A DNA stretch of 64,000 nucleotides from Bacteroidota bacterium (GCA_014584605.1 JACTMO010000062.1:100528-164527); one strand, 5' to 3'; counted from the first letter of the stretch, positions 21,954-30,785 are shown. The notes: generated from the sequence alone by a model not told the origin. Numbers and translations are program-made.

Positions 21954-22043
21954 GCGTTCTCCGGCCATCCTCACCGTTCGTCCCTGTCCGTCCCATCCGG
22001 AGCCGTTCATCACGATCGCGTGGGGACGGCCGGTTGGGGGGGA

Positions 22044-22051
22044 TAGCTTGC
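22044..22051 (+). promoter_or_regulatory. -7-like box TAGCTTGC of the LytS/LytTR operon
   Basis: TAGCTTGC is 38 nt before the GTG at 22090 and is a weaker match to TAnnTTTG. Confidence 0.35.
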
Positions 22052-22089
22052 CTGCGGTCGCCGGCCCAGGTCCGGCGTGAGCGCCTCCG

Positions 22090-23217
22090 GTGAACTACTT
22101 CCAGCGCACCCCGATCAGCTACCGCATTGTGCTGGTGAGCGCCCTGGTGATGGCCACGCTGTTCCTGCTGCAGGCCTACATGCACCACTATGTGTACGCC
22201 GAGCTCAAGGCCATGGGCGAGTTCCGGTGGTGGCGCGAGGCGCCGGTGCCCTACCTCAACTTCCTGTTCTGGGCACTGCTCACCCCCCTGGTGTACAGCA
22301 TCCTCAAGCGCTGGCCCTTCAGCCAGCGCCCGTGGGGCCCCATGCTGCTGCTGCACGTGGGGGTGGCCGTGCTGATCGCCGCCTTCCACGAAGCCTCCAC
22401 CTCCTGCATCTACTACGCCATCCTGCACTGGCGGGGCGAGTTCGATTTCAGCGATCCCGGCATGCGCAACTGGGCCCTCAGCGCGCTGCCGCCGGCCATC
22501 CTCAGCCGCTTCATGGAGTACGGCGTGCTGATGGGCGTGCTGGTGGCCCTGGACAATGCGCGGATCATGCGCGAGCGGCAGACCCAGGTGATGCAGTTGC
22601 GCAACGAGCTCCAGGCCAGCCAGCTCGACGCCCTCCGCAAACAGCTGCAACCCCACTTCCTGTTCAACACCCTCAACACGGTGAGCGCACTCATGGACAT
22701 GGACAGCGGCCGGGCCCGCACCGTGCTGAGCCGGCTCGGCCAGTTGCTGCGCATCACCCTGGATAAGGAACAGCGCGACCGGGTACCGCTCTCCCGCGAG
22801 ATCGACCACGTGGGGCACTACCTCGGCATCGAGGCCGTGCGTTTCCAGGACCGAGTGCGCGTGAGCTACGACATTCCGGCCTCCTGTGCCGATGCCGAGG
22901 TGCCCAGCATGATCCTGCAACCCCTGGTGGAGAACGCCATCAAGCACGGGCCCGGCCTCAGCAGCGACCGTGTGGACATCGCCGTCACCGCCAAGCGCCA
23001 CAACGGCGACCTGTGCCTCGCGGTCCGGGACAACGGCTGCGGCTGTGCCGATGTGGAGGCTGCCACGGCAGGCAGCGGGATCGGCCTGCGCAACGTCCGG
23101 GAGAGGCTTCGGCTGCTCTACGGCGGGGCGGCGCGCATGCAGGTCTCCTCCCCGGGCGGTCAAGGATTCTCCGTGCAGCTCACCATCCCCTACAAGCGCA
23201 ACGATCACGTCCCATGA
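22090..23217 (+). CDS. Sensor histidine kinase of the LytS/YehU type
   Basis: 375 residues. Four hydrophobic segments in the first 160 residues form the membrane sensor. Then comes LRKQLQPHFLFNTLNTVSAL, the His_kinase box, with H189 as phospho-acceptor. The ATPase domain has MILQPLVENAIKHG (N box) and the glycine-rich GSGIGLRNVRERL. It starts with GTG. The stop overlaps the start of the response regulator gene by 4 nt, the usual pairing for LytTR systems. The stimulus cannot be inferred. Confidence 0.92.
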   Translation: MNYFQRTPISYRIVLVSALVMATLFLLQAYMHHYVYAELKAMGEFRWWREAPVPYLNFLFWALLTPLVYSILKRWPFSQRPWGPMLLLHVGVAVLIAAFHEASTSCIYYAILHWRGEFDFSDPGMRNWALSALPPAILSRFMEYGVLMGVLVALDNARIMRERQTQVMQLRNELQASQLDALRKQLQPHFLFNTLNTVSALMDMDSGRARTVLSRLGQLLRITLDKEQRDRVPLSREIDHVGHYLGIEAVRFQDRVRVSYDIPASCADAEVPSMILQPLVENAIKHGPGLSSDRVDIAVTAKRHNGDLCLAVRDNGCGCADVEAATAGSGIGLRNVRERLRLLYGGAARMQVSSPGGQGFSVQLTIPYKRNDHVP

Positions 23218-23990
23218 AACACATCCGTACCCTGGTCGTCGACGACGAACCCATCGCCCGCGAACGCCTCCTTCGCCTCCTGGCCCAGGACCCCGAGATC
23301 GAGGTGGTGGGCGAATGCCGCAACGGGCAGGAGGCCCTGGGCGCCATTGACCGGAACCGGCCCGACCTGCTCTTCCTCGATGTGCAGATGCCCCAGATGA
23401 ACGGCTTCGAGGTGGTGCAGCAGGTCTCCCGCGACCGCATGCCCTTCGTGGTCTTCGTCACCGCCCACGACCAGTACGCCCTGCAGGCCTTCGACATCAA
23501 CGCCGTGGACTACCTGCTGAAGCCCTACGACGACGAGCGCTTCTTCACCTCCCTGGAACGCGCCAAGCGGCACCTGGACATGAACGTCAGCCGCCGCCTC
23601 ACCGGCAAACTGATGGACCTGGTGCGCGAGCACATGCACGCCAACAGCGAGTTCATCGAGCACTTCACCCTGCGGGAAAAGGGGCGTGAGCACAAGGTGA
23701 ACGTGGCCGACATCGCGTTCATGCGCGCCGAGGGCAATTACATCTGCCTGCAGCTCAGGGACCGGCACTTCCTGCACCGGATGACGATGAACGCCGTGGA
23801 GACCGAACTGGACCCCGCCCGGTTCCTGCGCATCCACCGCAGCTACATCGTGAACCTCGCCCACGTGCGCAACAACCGCTACAGCGGCAACAACGAGTTC
23901 ATCTTCACCATGTCCAACAACGAGCGCATCGTGAGCGGACGCAGCTACAAGGAGCAGATCGCGCGGGCCCTGCAGGAGCAGTCGGTGTGA
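23214..23990 (+). CDS. LytTR-type response regulator
   Basis: 258 residues. The receiver domain has acidic residues D10-E12, phospho-acceptor D56 in FLDVQMPQMNG, and the conserved lysine in VDYLLKPYDD. The C-terminal LytTR DNA-binding domain has FMRAEGNYICLQL and FLRIHRSYIVNLAHV. It is translationally coupled to the kinase gene upstream (ATGA overlap). Its targets are unknown. Confidence 0.93.
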   Translation: MKHIRTLVVDDEPIARERLLRLLAQDPEIEVVGECRNGQEALGAIDRNRPDLLFLDVQMPQMNGFEVVQQVSRDRMPFVVFVTAHDQYALQAFDINAVDYLLKPYDDERFFTSLERAKRHLDMNVSRRLTGKLMDLVREHMHANSEFIEHFTLREKGREHKVNVADIAFMRAEGNYICLQLRDRHFLHRMTMNAVETELDPARFLRIHRSYIVNLAHVRNNRYSGNNEFIFTMSNNERIVSGRSYKEQIARALQEQSV

Positions 23991-24024
23991 TCGCGCTGCC
24001 GGCCGCAGGCCCGTTGTGCGTTCC

Positions 24025-24032
24025 TACCTTGG
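24025..24032 (+). promoter_or_regulatory. -7 box TACCTTGG four nt before the PIG-L start
   Basis: TACCTTGG ends 4 nt before ATG 24037. It makes the GTG at 24016, which lies upstream of the box, unlikely as a start. Confidence 0.45.
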
Positions 24033-24036
24033 GCCC

Positions 24037-26661
24037 ATGCACTTCGGTCCCTTCCGCATCCTGCGCCTCTGCGCAGTGGTGCTAACTCCCTTCTCCGTTC
24101 CCGCCCTCCCCCTTTCCGCCCAGCGCCCTCCCGCACAGCCCAACGCCGCCGAGATCCTGCACCGCATGCAGAAACTCAACGTGCTGGGCAGCGTGCTCTA
24201 CATCGTGGCGCATCCCGATGATGAGAACACCCGCCTGATCGCCTGGCTGGCCAACGGCAAGAAGGTCCGCACCGGCAACCTCAGCCTCACCCGCGGCGAT
24301 GGCGGCCAGAACCTGATCGGCCCCGAGCTGGGCGACGCGCTCGGCATCATCCGCACGCAGGAACTTCTGGAGGCGCGGCGCATCGATGGCGGCGAGCAGT
24401 TCTTCACCCGCGCGGTGGACTTCGGCTACAGCAAGAGCGCGGCGGAGAGCTTCGAGAAATGGGGCGAGCAGGAAGTGCTGAGCGACGTGGTGCGCGTGAT
24501 CCGCATGTTCCGACCGGACATCCTCATCACCCGCTTCGCCCCCGACCGCAGCGCGGGCCACGGCCACCACGAGGCCAGCGCCATCCTCGCCGAGAAGGCC
24601 TTCGACCTGGCCGGGGATCCAAAAGCCTTCCCGGAACACCTGCAAGAAGGGCTGGAGGTGTGGCAACCGCGCCGCCTTTTCTTCAACGGCAGCATCTGGT
24701 GGAAGAAGGACCTGGCCGAGCTCGCGAAGAACGATCCCGACTGGTTCACCGTGGACGTGGGCGGTTACGACCCGCTGCTGGGCCTGAGCTACACGGAGAT
24801 AGCCGGGCGCAGCCGCAGCATGCACAAGAGCCAGGGCTTTGGAGCGGCGGAAACGCGCGGGGAACAACTGGAGTACCTCAAGCTGGTGAAAGGCGACCGG
24901 CCGAAGACGAAGGACATCTTCGAGGGGATCGATATGACTTGGGGCAGGGTGAAATCCGGAAAGAAGATTCAAGGCATGGTTGACGCACTTATCACAGCAT
25001 ATGACCCAAACTCACCATCAGCTATTACTGATGAGCTGGGACGATTAATGCAGTGCCTAATTGCCGATAATAGCGGCACGCTTCCAGTTTACGGCGACAA
25101 AGACGCTTGGGTCAAACACAAGGTGAAGCAAGTTGACCAATTGTGGTTCAACACTCTCGGTCTAGTGCCTGAGGCTTTGGCAACCCAGGCCATGTACTCT
25201 ACCATCGATTCATTGAACCTTACGGTCAGCGTGCTGTCCAGAGCACCAGTCCGCCCAAGTGTGGATATCGCGCTCAGCTCCTATCATCGCTTCCTTGGCA
25301 GTTGGACAACCGACGCCAAATGGTCCGGCAGTTCTGATGGTCGAAGCAACGCTTCACTCTCTTGCCGAGCGATCGCAGGCGAGAACTGCTTTTGGCTAGA
25401 CCAGCCTCATTCCACCTTGTACGTCGTACCGCCAGCAGCCATCGGGGTGCCTGACCAGGGTGCATCGAGCGAGGTTGACATTCGAATGAAGGAACCGACA
25501 AGCGGCGCTGTGTTCACCACCTCGATCGATCCTTTTTACAAATGGGTCGACCGCGTGGCCGGTGAACGTATCCGCCCGGTGTACGTCACGCCCGTGGCCT
25601 CGGTGATCCCGAAGAGCGATGTGCTGATCGCCACAGGTGGCCCGCAGACCATCACAGTGGGAGTGGAAGCGCTCACCGATAGTCTCTCCGGTGAACTTGA
25701 GGCCATACTTCCGCAAGGATGGAACTTCGCTGGACAGTCCCAGGTAACGCGACAACCTTCAATACAGATCCAATCAGAAGACGTTCTCATTCAAAAGCGA
25801 AATGAGCGTCGATCCTTCACCTTCCAGATCATCCCCGGAGATAACGCCCAAACAGGCTCCGTGAAGTTCTCCTTCAACGGTCCCAAAGGCACCGCCGACC
25901 GCACGCTGCACGAGATCGACCACCCGCACATCCTTCCGCAGGTGTACTACACCCCCGCCGAGGTGAAGCTCGTACCGCTGGATGTGGCCACCACCGCCAA
26001 GCGCGTGGGCTACGTGAAGGGCGCGGGAGATGAGGTACCCCAGGCCTTGGAGCAGCTCGGGGTCATCGTGGAGTTCATCGAGCCTTCCGCCGCGAAGCTG
26101 GAAGATCTGAAGAAGTACGACGCCATCGTCACGGGCATCCGCGCGTACAACGCCACCAGGGGCATGAAGGAACTGCACCCGCTGCTGCTGCAATATGTGG
26201 AACAGGGCGGCACACTGGTGGTGCAGTACAATACCACACCGCGCTTCTTTTCCGGCGCGAGTGATTTCCAGATCGATCCCGCCACGCTCGGCCCCCACCC
26301 CTTCAAGATCACCCGCGACCGCGTGACCGTGGAGGAGGCGCCGCCCACCTTCCTCGTGAAGGACCATCCGCTGCTGAACGTGCCCAACAAGATCACCGCT
26401 GCAGACTTCGAGGGCTGGGTGCAGGAACGCGGTCTGTACTTCGCCGGCGACCTCGGCACGAACTACACCCCGCTCATCGCTTGGAACGACCCCGGAGAAC
26501 AACCGCTCACCGGTGGTCTCATCACCTGCGATCACGGCAAGGGGCGCTTCATCTACACGGGCATCAGCTTCTTCCGGCAGTTACCGGCGGGGGTGCCGGG
26601 TGCGTACAGGTTGTTCGCGAACCTTATTTCCAAGCGGGAAGCAACAGGAAATGAAAAATGA
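24037..26661 (+). CDS. Secreted PIG-L family deacetylase, long form; mosaic base composition
   Basis: 874 residues with a signal peptide ending near LPLSAQ. The N-terminal 260 residues are a PIG-L/LmbE zinc-dependent N-deacetylase domain: VAHPDDENT (H59, D61, D62 region) and the metal-binding GHGHHEAS. The C-terminal part (from about residue 640) resembles an amidotransferase-like fold: KYDAIVTGIRAYNA, then LLQYVEQGGTLVVQYNTTPR. The middle (residues about 298-498, bases 24930-25530) is strikingly AT-richer, with codons such as TTA, ATA and GAT that are rare in the flanks. The frame stays intact, so this looks like recombination with a divergent homologue. Its substrate, perhaps a surface sugar, is unknown. 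Confidence 0.87.
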   Translation: MHFGPFRILRLCAVVLTPFSVPALPLSAQRPPAQPNAAEILHRMQKLNVLGSVLYIVAHPDDENTRLIAWLANGKKVRTGNLSLTRGDGGQNLIGPELGDALGIIRTQELLEARRIDGGEQFFTRAVDFGYSKSAAESFEKWGEQEVLSDVVRVIRMFRPDILITRFAPDRSAGHGHHEASAILAEKAFDLAGDPKAFPEHLQEGLEVWQPRRLFFNGSIWWKKDLAELAKNDPDWFTVDVGGYDPLLGLSYTEIAGRSRSMHKSQGFGAAETRGEQLEYLKLVKGDRPKTKDIFEGIDMTWGRVKSGKKIQGMVDALITAYDPNSPSAITDELGRLMQCLIADNSGTLPVYGDKDAWVKHKVKQVDQLWFNTLGLVPEALATQAMYSTIDSLNLTVSVLSRAPVRPSVDIALSSYHRFLGSWTTDAKWSGSSDGRSNASLSCRAIAGENCFWLDQPHSTLYVVPPAAIGVPDQGASSEVDIRMKEPTSGAVFTTSIDPFYKWVDRVAGERIRPVYVTPVASVIPKSDVLIATGGPQTITVGVEALTDSLSGELEAILPQGWNFAGQSQVTRQPSIQIQSEDVLIQKRNERRSFTFQIIPGDNAQTGSVKFSFNGPKGTADRTLHEIDHPHILPQVYYTPAEVKLVPLDVATTAKRVGYVKGAGDEVPQALEQLGVIVEFIEPSAAKLEDLKKYDAIVTGIRAYNATRGMKELHPLLLQYVEQGGTLVVQYNTTPRFFSGASDFQIDPATLGPHPFKITRDRVTVEEAPPTFLVKDHPLLNVPNKITAADFEGWVQERGLYFAGDLGTNYTPLIAWNDPGEQPLTGGLITCDHGKGRFIYTGISFFRQLPAGVPGAYRLFANLISKREATGNEK

Positions 26662-26680
26662 AGAAGGCAAAATGCAGCAT
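26649..26680 (+). repeat. A-rich segment, left flank of the repeat/four-helix cassette
   Basis: Overlaps the end of the PIG-L gene. It contains AATGAAGAA and AATGCAG, which recur in inverted orientation at 27491-27536. Such AT-rich sequence is foreign to the local composition. Confidence 0.4.
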
Positions 26681-26710
26681 GCAGGATCACTGGTGTCCGG
26701 GGAATTGCTG

Positions 26711-26954
26711 CGACCCCTTCAGGGTCGTGATCCCTTCCCCATTTGTCTTCTATTGGCTGCGACCCCGTTGGGGTCGAATACCCACGATGTGATTGACCCC
26801 GAAGGGGTCACAGCTATTAGAAAAACCGTTCCTTGGATTTGACTATTGGCTGCGACCCCGTTGGGGTCGAATACCCACGATGTGATTGACCCCGAAGGGG
26901 TCACAGCTATTAGAAAAACCGTTCCTTGGATCTGACGACCCCGAAGGGCGTCGC
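26711..26954. repeat. Cluster of six GACCCC/GGGGTC palindromes (REP-like array)
   Basis: Hairpins at 26711-26727, 26761-26775, 26795-26809, 26854-26868, 26888-26902 and 26936-26954. They share the form GACCCC-GTT/GAA-GGGGTC. The first (…GCTGCGACCCC) and the last (…CGTCGCAGC) are in opposite orientation, as in REPIN-type elements. The array fills most of the 440-bp gene-free stretch between the PIG-L and four-helix-bundle genes. No transposase is next to it. Confidence 0.75.
26750..26935 (+). repeat. Tandem direct repeat, two 93-bp units
   Basis: Units 26750-26842 and 26843-26935 read identically except for one base near the end (GGATTTGA versus GGATCTGA). Each unit holds one GTT-loop and one GAA-loop palindrome joined by GAATACCCACGATGTGATT. 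Near-identity suggests a recent duplication. Confidence 0.85.
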
Positions 26955-27101
26955 AGCCAAACAGAAATGCTTCCAAACGGGAAAGTGGGGCCCCCTTGAT
27001 GAAGACACGAATGCAGTCTGGAGCGGTCAAGGGATTGAGCGTAAGCTGCGGATCGTTCCCGGACACCGGTGCATGCAGAATACAAAACCGGAAAGACGAA
27101 C

Positions 27102-27476
27102 ATGGAACGGAAGTACGACATCGAGGACCGCTGCGTGGTGTTCGCGGCGGAGATCGTGAAACTGACGGACGGTCTGCCCAATACGAAGTCGGCGAACCAT
27201 CCCGGGGGCCAATTGCCACGCAGTGGGACGGCACCTGCATTGCACTACGGCGAGGTGCAGGCGGCCGGGTCGCCGAACGACTTCATCCATAAGATGAGCG
27301 GTGCGTTGAAGGAACTGCGAGAGTCGAAGAACAATATGCGGGTCCAGGCACTGGCAGGTATCATGGACCTACAGAAGCCCGAACAGAAATGGCTGATGAA
27401 AGCGTGCGGCGAGCTGATCGCCATCTCCACGGCCAGCATCAAGACCGCCGAACGCAACCACCCTCGCAAGAAATAA
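27102..27476 (+). CDS. Four-helix-bundle protein (23S rRNA intervening-sequence protein-like)
   Basis: 124 residues. The pattern of long amphipathic helices resembles the S23/IVP-like four-helix-bundle family: DRCVVFAAEIVKLTDGLP, the SGTAPALHYGEVQAA turn with its conserved small residues, and NDFIHKMSGALKELRES. These are very common in Bacteroidota and of unclear role; some relatives (Avd) act in diversity-generating retroelements. The ATG at 27102 gives the normal N-terminus. The frame also runs 11 codons upstream. It sits between the palindrome array and an AT-rich segment and may be part of a mobile cassette. Confidence 0.8.
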   Translation: MERKYDIEDRCVVFAAEIVKLTDGLPNTKSANHPGGQLPRSGTAPALHYGEVQAAGSPNDFIHKMSGALKELRESKNNMRVQALAGIMDLQKPEQKWLMKACGELIAISTASIKTAERNHPRKK

Positions 27477-27490
27477 CGCAGCAACGGGTC

Positions 27491-27536
27491 CGCCATTTTT
27501 CATTCTGCATTCTTCATTCACCATTTTCCATTCCTC
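27491..27536 (-). repeat. Pyrimidine-rich segment, right flank of the cassette
   Basis: A run of CATT words. Its reverse complement contains AATGAAGAATGCAG, similar to the A-rich left flank at 26649-26680. Together they would be imperfect inverted ends about 890 bp apart. Confidence 0.4.
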
Positions 27537-27543
27537 CGCCTCC

Positions 27544-27551
27544 TACATTCG
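27544..27551 (+). promoter_or_regulatory. -7 box TACATTCG eight nt before the aminotransferase start
   Basis: TACATTCG ends 8 nt before ATG 27560 and settles the start, since the frame is open further upstream. Confidence 0.5.
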
Positions 27552-27559
27552 CGATACGC

Positions 27560-28834
27560 ATGAACCCCACGACCACCGCCGCACCTCTCGTTTCGGAACT
27601 GGCCGAACATCTTATCGGATCGGAGATCATCCGCATCGCCGGGGAGATCAACGGACGCATCGCCAAGGGCGAGCGCATCCACAACCTCACCATCGGCGAC
27701 TTCGATCCGGCGGTATTCCCGCTACCTGCGCGCTATCGCGAGCTGATCCAGCAGGCGTACAGCGAAGGCTTGAGCAACTACCCTGCGGCGAACGGCGTGG
27801 CCGAGCTGCGCAAGGCCGTGAGCACGCTGGTGCAGCGCAATCTGGGGTTGGAGTATGCGGTGGACGACATCCTGATCGCCGCCGGGGCACGCCCGTTGAT
27901 CTACGCCGCGTACAAGGCCGTGGTGGATCCCGGCGAGCGCGTGGTCTACCCCGTGCCCAGCTGGAACAACAACCACTACAGCTACCTGCACCTGGCGGAG
28001 AAAGTGGAAGTTCAGGCCACACCGGAGAACCGGTTCCTTCCCACGGCCGATGACCTGCGTCCGCACCTGAAGGGCGCCGCGCTGCTCGCGCTCTGTTCGC
28101 CGCTGAACCCCACGGGCACCTCGTTCACCCGCGACCAGCTGGCCGCCATCTGCGACCTGGTGCTGGAGGAGAACGCCCGGCGCAACGGCACCAAGCCGCT
28201 GTACATGCTGTACGACCAGATCTACCACGAACTGGTGCTGGATGGCACGGCACACGTGGACCCCGTGTCCATCCGGCCGGAAATGCGGCCATACACGATC
28301 TACGTGGACGGCATCTCCAAATCGCTCGCCGCCACCGGCGTGCGCGTGGGCTGGGGCTTCGGCCCGTCGCTGGTGATGCGCAAGATGGCCGCCATCCTGG
28401 GCCACGTGGGGGCCTGGGCCCCGAAACCGGAACAAGTCGCCACCGCCCGCTTCCTGGCGGAACCAGCCTACAACGCCGCCGTGGAGGAGCATCGGCACAT
28501 GGTGGAACAACGCGTGCAGGCCTACCACCAGGGTTTCCAGGCCATGAAGGCCGCAGGCCTGCCGGTGGACTCCATCCCCGCACAGGGCGCCATCTACCTC
28601 TCCGTCCGCATCGGCATCCTCGGCCGCACCACGCCCGAAGGAAAGGTGCTGAACGATGCCTTCGACGCCACCTGGTACCTGATCCAGAACGCCGGTGTGG
28701 GCATGGTGCCCTTCTTCGCCTTCGGCACCGGACGCGACAGCGATTGGTTCCGCATCTCCGTGGGCACCACGCGCATGGAGATGGTGCCCGAAGTGATCGA
28801 CGGGCTGCGGAAGGCCATCGACGCATTGGGGTGA
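27560..28834 (+). CDS. Class I/II pyridoxal-phosphate aminotransferase
   Basis: 424 residues of the aspartate aminotransferase fold. K254 in YVDGISKSLAATGVRVGW is the PLP lysine, D219 in LYDQIYHEL contacts the cofactor ring, and LCSPLNPTGT is the asparagine block. GLSNYPAANGVAELRKAV is the N-terminal substrate-lid segment. The substrate is not evident. The start was chosen at MNPTTTAAPLVSEL, next to its -7 box. Confidence 0.9.
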   Translation: MNPTTTAAPLVSELAEHLIGSEIIRIAGEINGRIAKGERIHNLTIGDFDPAVFPLPARYRELIQQAYSEGLSNYPAANGVAELRKAVSTLVQRNLGLEYAVDDILIAAGARPLIYAAYKAVVDPGERVVYPVPSWNNNHYSYLHLAEKVEVQATPENRFLPTADDLRPHLKGAALLALCSPLNPTGTSFTRDQLAAICDLVLEENARRNGTKPLYMLYDQIYHELVLDGTAHVDPVSIRPEMRPYTIYVDGISKSLAATGVRVGWGFGPSLVMRKMAAILGHVGAWAPKPEQVATARFLAEPAYNAAVEEHRHMVEQRVQAYHQGFQAMKAAGLPVDSIPAQGAIYLSVRIGILGRTTPEGKVLNDAFDATWYLIQNAGVGMVPFFAFGTGRDSDWFRISVGTTRMEMVPEVIDGLRKAIDALG

Positions 28835-28915
28835 TGACGGGGATCAGTACATGGGCAAGGGTGAGTGACGCATGGGAAGTGCCTGCCGCCGTGGACCGGC
28901 ATAGCCCACTGATCC

Positions 28916-30694
28916 ATGCACTGGCTTGACTGGACCATCCTCCTGGGCACCCTCGGCTTCATCGTGGGCTACGGGGTGTGGCGCACGCGGCGGGAGAACA
29001 GCAGCGAGAGCTTCCTGCGCGGCGGGGGCGATGAGCGCTGGTGGGCCGTGGGGCTGAGCGTGATGGCCACCCAGGCCAGCGCGATCACCTTCCTCAGCAC
29101 ACCGGGACAAGGCTACCTCGACGGCCTGGGCTTCGTGCAGTTCTACTTCGGGCTGCCGCTGGCCATGCTGGTGATCAACCGCGTGTTCATCCCGCTCTAC
29201 TACAAGTGGAAGGTGTACACCGCCTACGAGTTCATCGGTAGGCGCTTCGATGCCCGGACACGCCTGCTCACGGCGGGGCTCTTCCTCATCCAGCGCGGAC
29301 TGGCGGCCGGCATCACCATCTACGCCCCCAGCATCATCCTGAGCAAGGTGCTGCACTGGCCGCTCAGCTGGACCTGCGCCTTCATCGGCGCACTGGTGAT
29401 CCTCTACACCACCACGGGCGGCGCCAGGGCCGTGGGCGTGACGCACAAGCAGCAGATGGCCGTGATGTTCGGCGGGCTCTTCGCAGCCTTCGGACTGGTG
29501 GTGTGGTACCTGCGGGAACACATCGGCTTCGTGGAGAGCCTGCAGCTGGCCAGCGCGCTGGGCAAGACCCAGGTGATCGACACCAGCTTTGACCCCGGCA
29601 ACAAGTACACGCTGTGGAGCGGGCTCATCGGCGGCTTCTTCCTGCAGCTGGCCTACTTCGGCACCGACCAGAGCCAGGTGCAGCGCTACCTGAGCGGGAA
29701 GAATGTGCAGCAGGCCCAGCAAGGGTTGTGGATGAACGCACTGCTGAAGGTCCCCATGCAGTTCTTCATCCTGCTCACGGGGGTGCTGGTGTTCGTTTTC
29801 TACTTGTTCAACCAGGCACCGGTGCATTGGAACGAGGCGAACGTGGAGGAAATGCAAAGGGCATCCACCGCAACAATGCAACACGCGCAACGGGAACACA
29901 ACGGAACCGATGACGCGGTATTTGGGGCTGGACCAAAGCTGCATGCGTCCACCGCAACGACGCAACGGGAACGCAACACCAGTGAATTGGGGAGGGAACA
30001 CGCCGCGAACAGCGATTCCATCACCGCCGCCGCCGATGCTTGGGTTGCCGCCCACCGCGCGGGCCTGCCCACGGACAACGACCGGCTGACCGCCGCCCTG
30101 GCCGAGGATACGAAGCTCCGCGAGGCCTACCGCGCCGAAGTGAAGGCCACCCTGCCCCACGCCGAGCCCAACGACAAGGACTACATCTTCATCACCTTCA
30201 TCATGGACCACATGCCCATCGGCATCATCGGGCTGCTGCTGGCCATGATCTTCAGCGCGGGCATGAGCAGCACCAGCGCGGAGCTGAGCGCGCTGGCCAC
30301 CACGAGCGTGGTGGACGTGGTGCGGAAGGAACGCACGGACGGCGGGCAGGTGCGCGCGACCAGACGGGCCACGGTGCTCTTCGGGCTGCTGGCACTGGCC
30401 TTCGCGGCGCTGTTCTCGCTCTTCGAGAACCTCATCCAGGCGGTGAACATCATCGGTTCGCTGTTCTACGGCACCATCCTGGGCATCTTCCTGGCGGCTT
30501 TCTTCCTGAAGCGCGTACAAGGCACGGCCGTGTTCATCGCCGCACTGGTGGCCCAAGCGGCGATCCTGGCCATCCACTTCTCCGGCTTGCAGATCGCCTT
30601 CCTGTGGTACAACCTGATCGCACCGGCGATCGTGGTGGTGCTGGCGCTGGTGCTGCAAGCCACCCTGCCGGACGCTGCCCGGGCGGCGGGCTGA
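28916..30694 (+). CDS. Sodium:solute symporter (SSS family) with an unusual hydrophilic loop
   Basis: 592 residues with twelve or more membrane helices. The SSS fold is shown by SVMATQASAITFLSTPGQGY (helix 1), TAYEFIGRRFDARTR and the late block AMIFSAGMSSTSAELSALAT with the Na+-site serines. Residues about 308-370 form a long charged loop. The DNA there carries two near copies of TCCACCGCAACNA(C/T)GCAAC, and the peptide reads like translated non-coding repeat (STATMQHAQREHNG, then STATTQRERN). The frame is intact. The transported solute is unknown; sugars or myo-inositol would be typical. Confidence 0.88.
   Translation: MHWLDWTILLGTLGFIVGYGVWRTRRENSSESFLRGGGDERWWAVGLSVMATQASAITFLSTPGQGYLDGLGFVQFYFGLPLAMLVINRVFIPLYYKWKVYTAYEFIGRRFDARTRLLTAGLFLIQRGLAAGITIYAPSIILSKVLHWPLSWTCAFIGALVILYTTTGGARAVGVTHKQQMAVMFGGLFAAFGLVVWYLREHIGFVESLQLASALGKTQVIDTSFDPGNKYTLWSGLIGGFFLQLAYFGTDQSQVQRYLSGKNVQQAQQGLWMNALLKVPMQFFILLTGVLVFVFYLFNQAPVHWNEANVEEMQRASTATMQHAQREHNGTDDAVFGAGPKLHASTATTQRERNTSELGREHAANSDSITAAADAWVAAHRAGLPTDNDRLTAALAEDTKLREAYRAEVKATLPHAEPNDKDYIFITFIMDHMPIGIIGLLLAMIFSAGMSSTSAELSALATTSVVDVVRKERTDGGQVRATRRATVLFGLLALAFAALFSLFENLIQAVNIIGSLFYGTILGIFLAAFFLKRVQGTAVFIAALVAQAAILAIHFSGLQIAFLWYNLIAPAIVVVLALVLQATLPDAARAAG
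29868..29985 (+). repeat. Two degenerate repeat copies inside the symporter gene
   Basis: TCCACCGCAACAATGCAAC (from about 29870) and TCCACCGCAACGACGCAAC (from about 29949), each followed shortly by CGGGAACACAAC or CGGGAACGCAAC. They lie wholly in the hydrophilic loop and look like inserted intergenic repeat sequence that happens to keep the frame. Confidence 0.5.
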
Positions 30695-30785
30695 CCCCGG
30701 GGCAGGCCGGAAGGACCCCAAGCCTGGCAGGATGGGAGGCTGGGGCGGGTGCGGGGCGGATGGTGGGGCCTTGACGCACGCTTGT

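Noticed and set aside
26711..26954. CRISPR-like array
   Set aside because: Repeats are tandem without unique spacers and consist of simple palindromes; no cas genes.
26719..27240. Minus-strand frame with a twice-repeated 31-residue peptide
   Set aside because: The repeat peptide is only the 93-bp (31-codon) DNA repeat read through; no start signals or family resemblance.
27102..27476. Diversity-generating retroelement (Avd-like four-helix protein)
   Set aside because: No reverse transcriptase and no template/variable repeat pair is present in the window.
28916..30694. Frameshift in the symporter gene at the odd loop
   Set aside because: The frame is continuous and the helices after the loop are normal.
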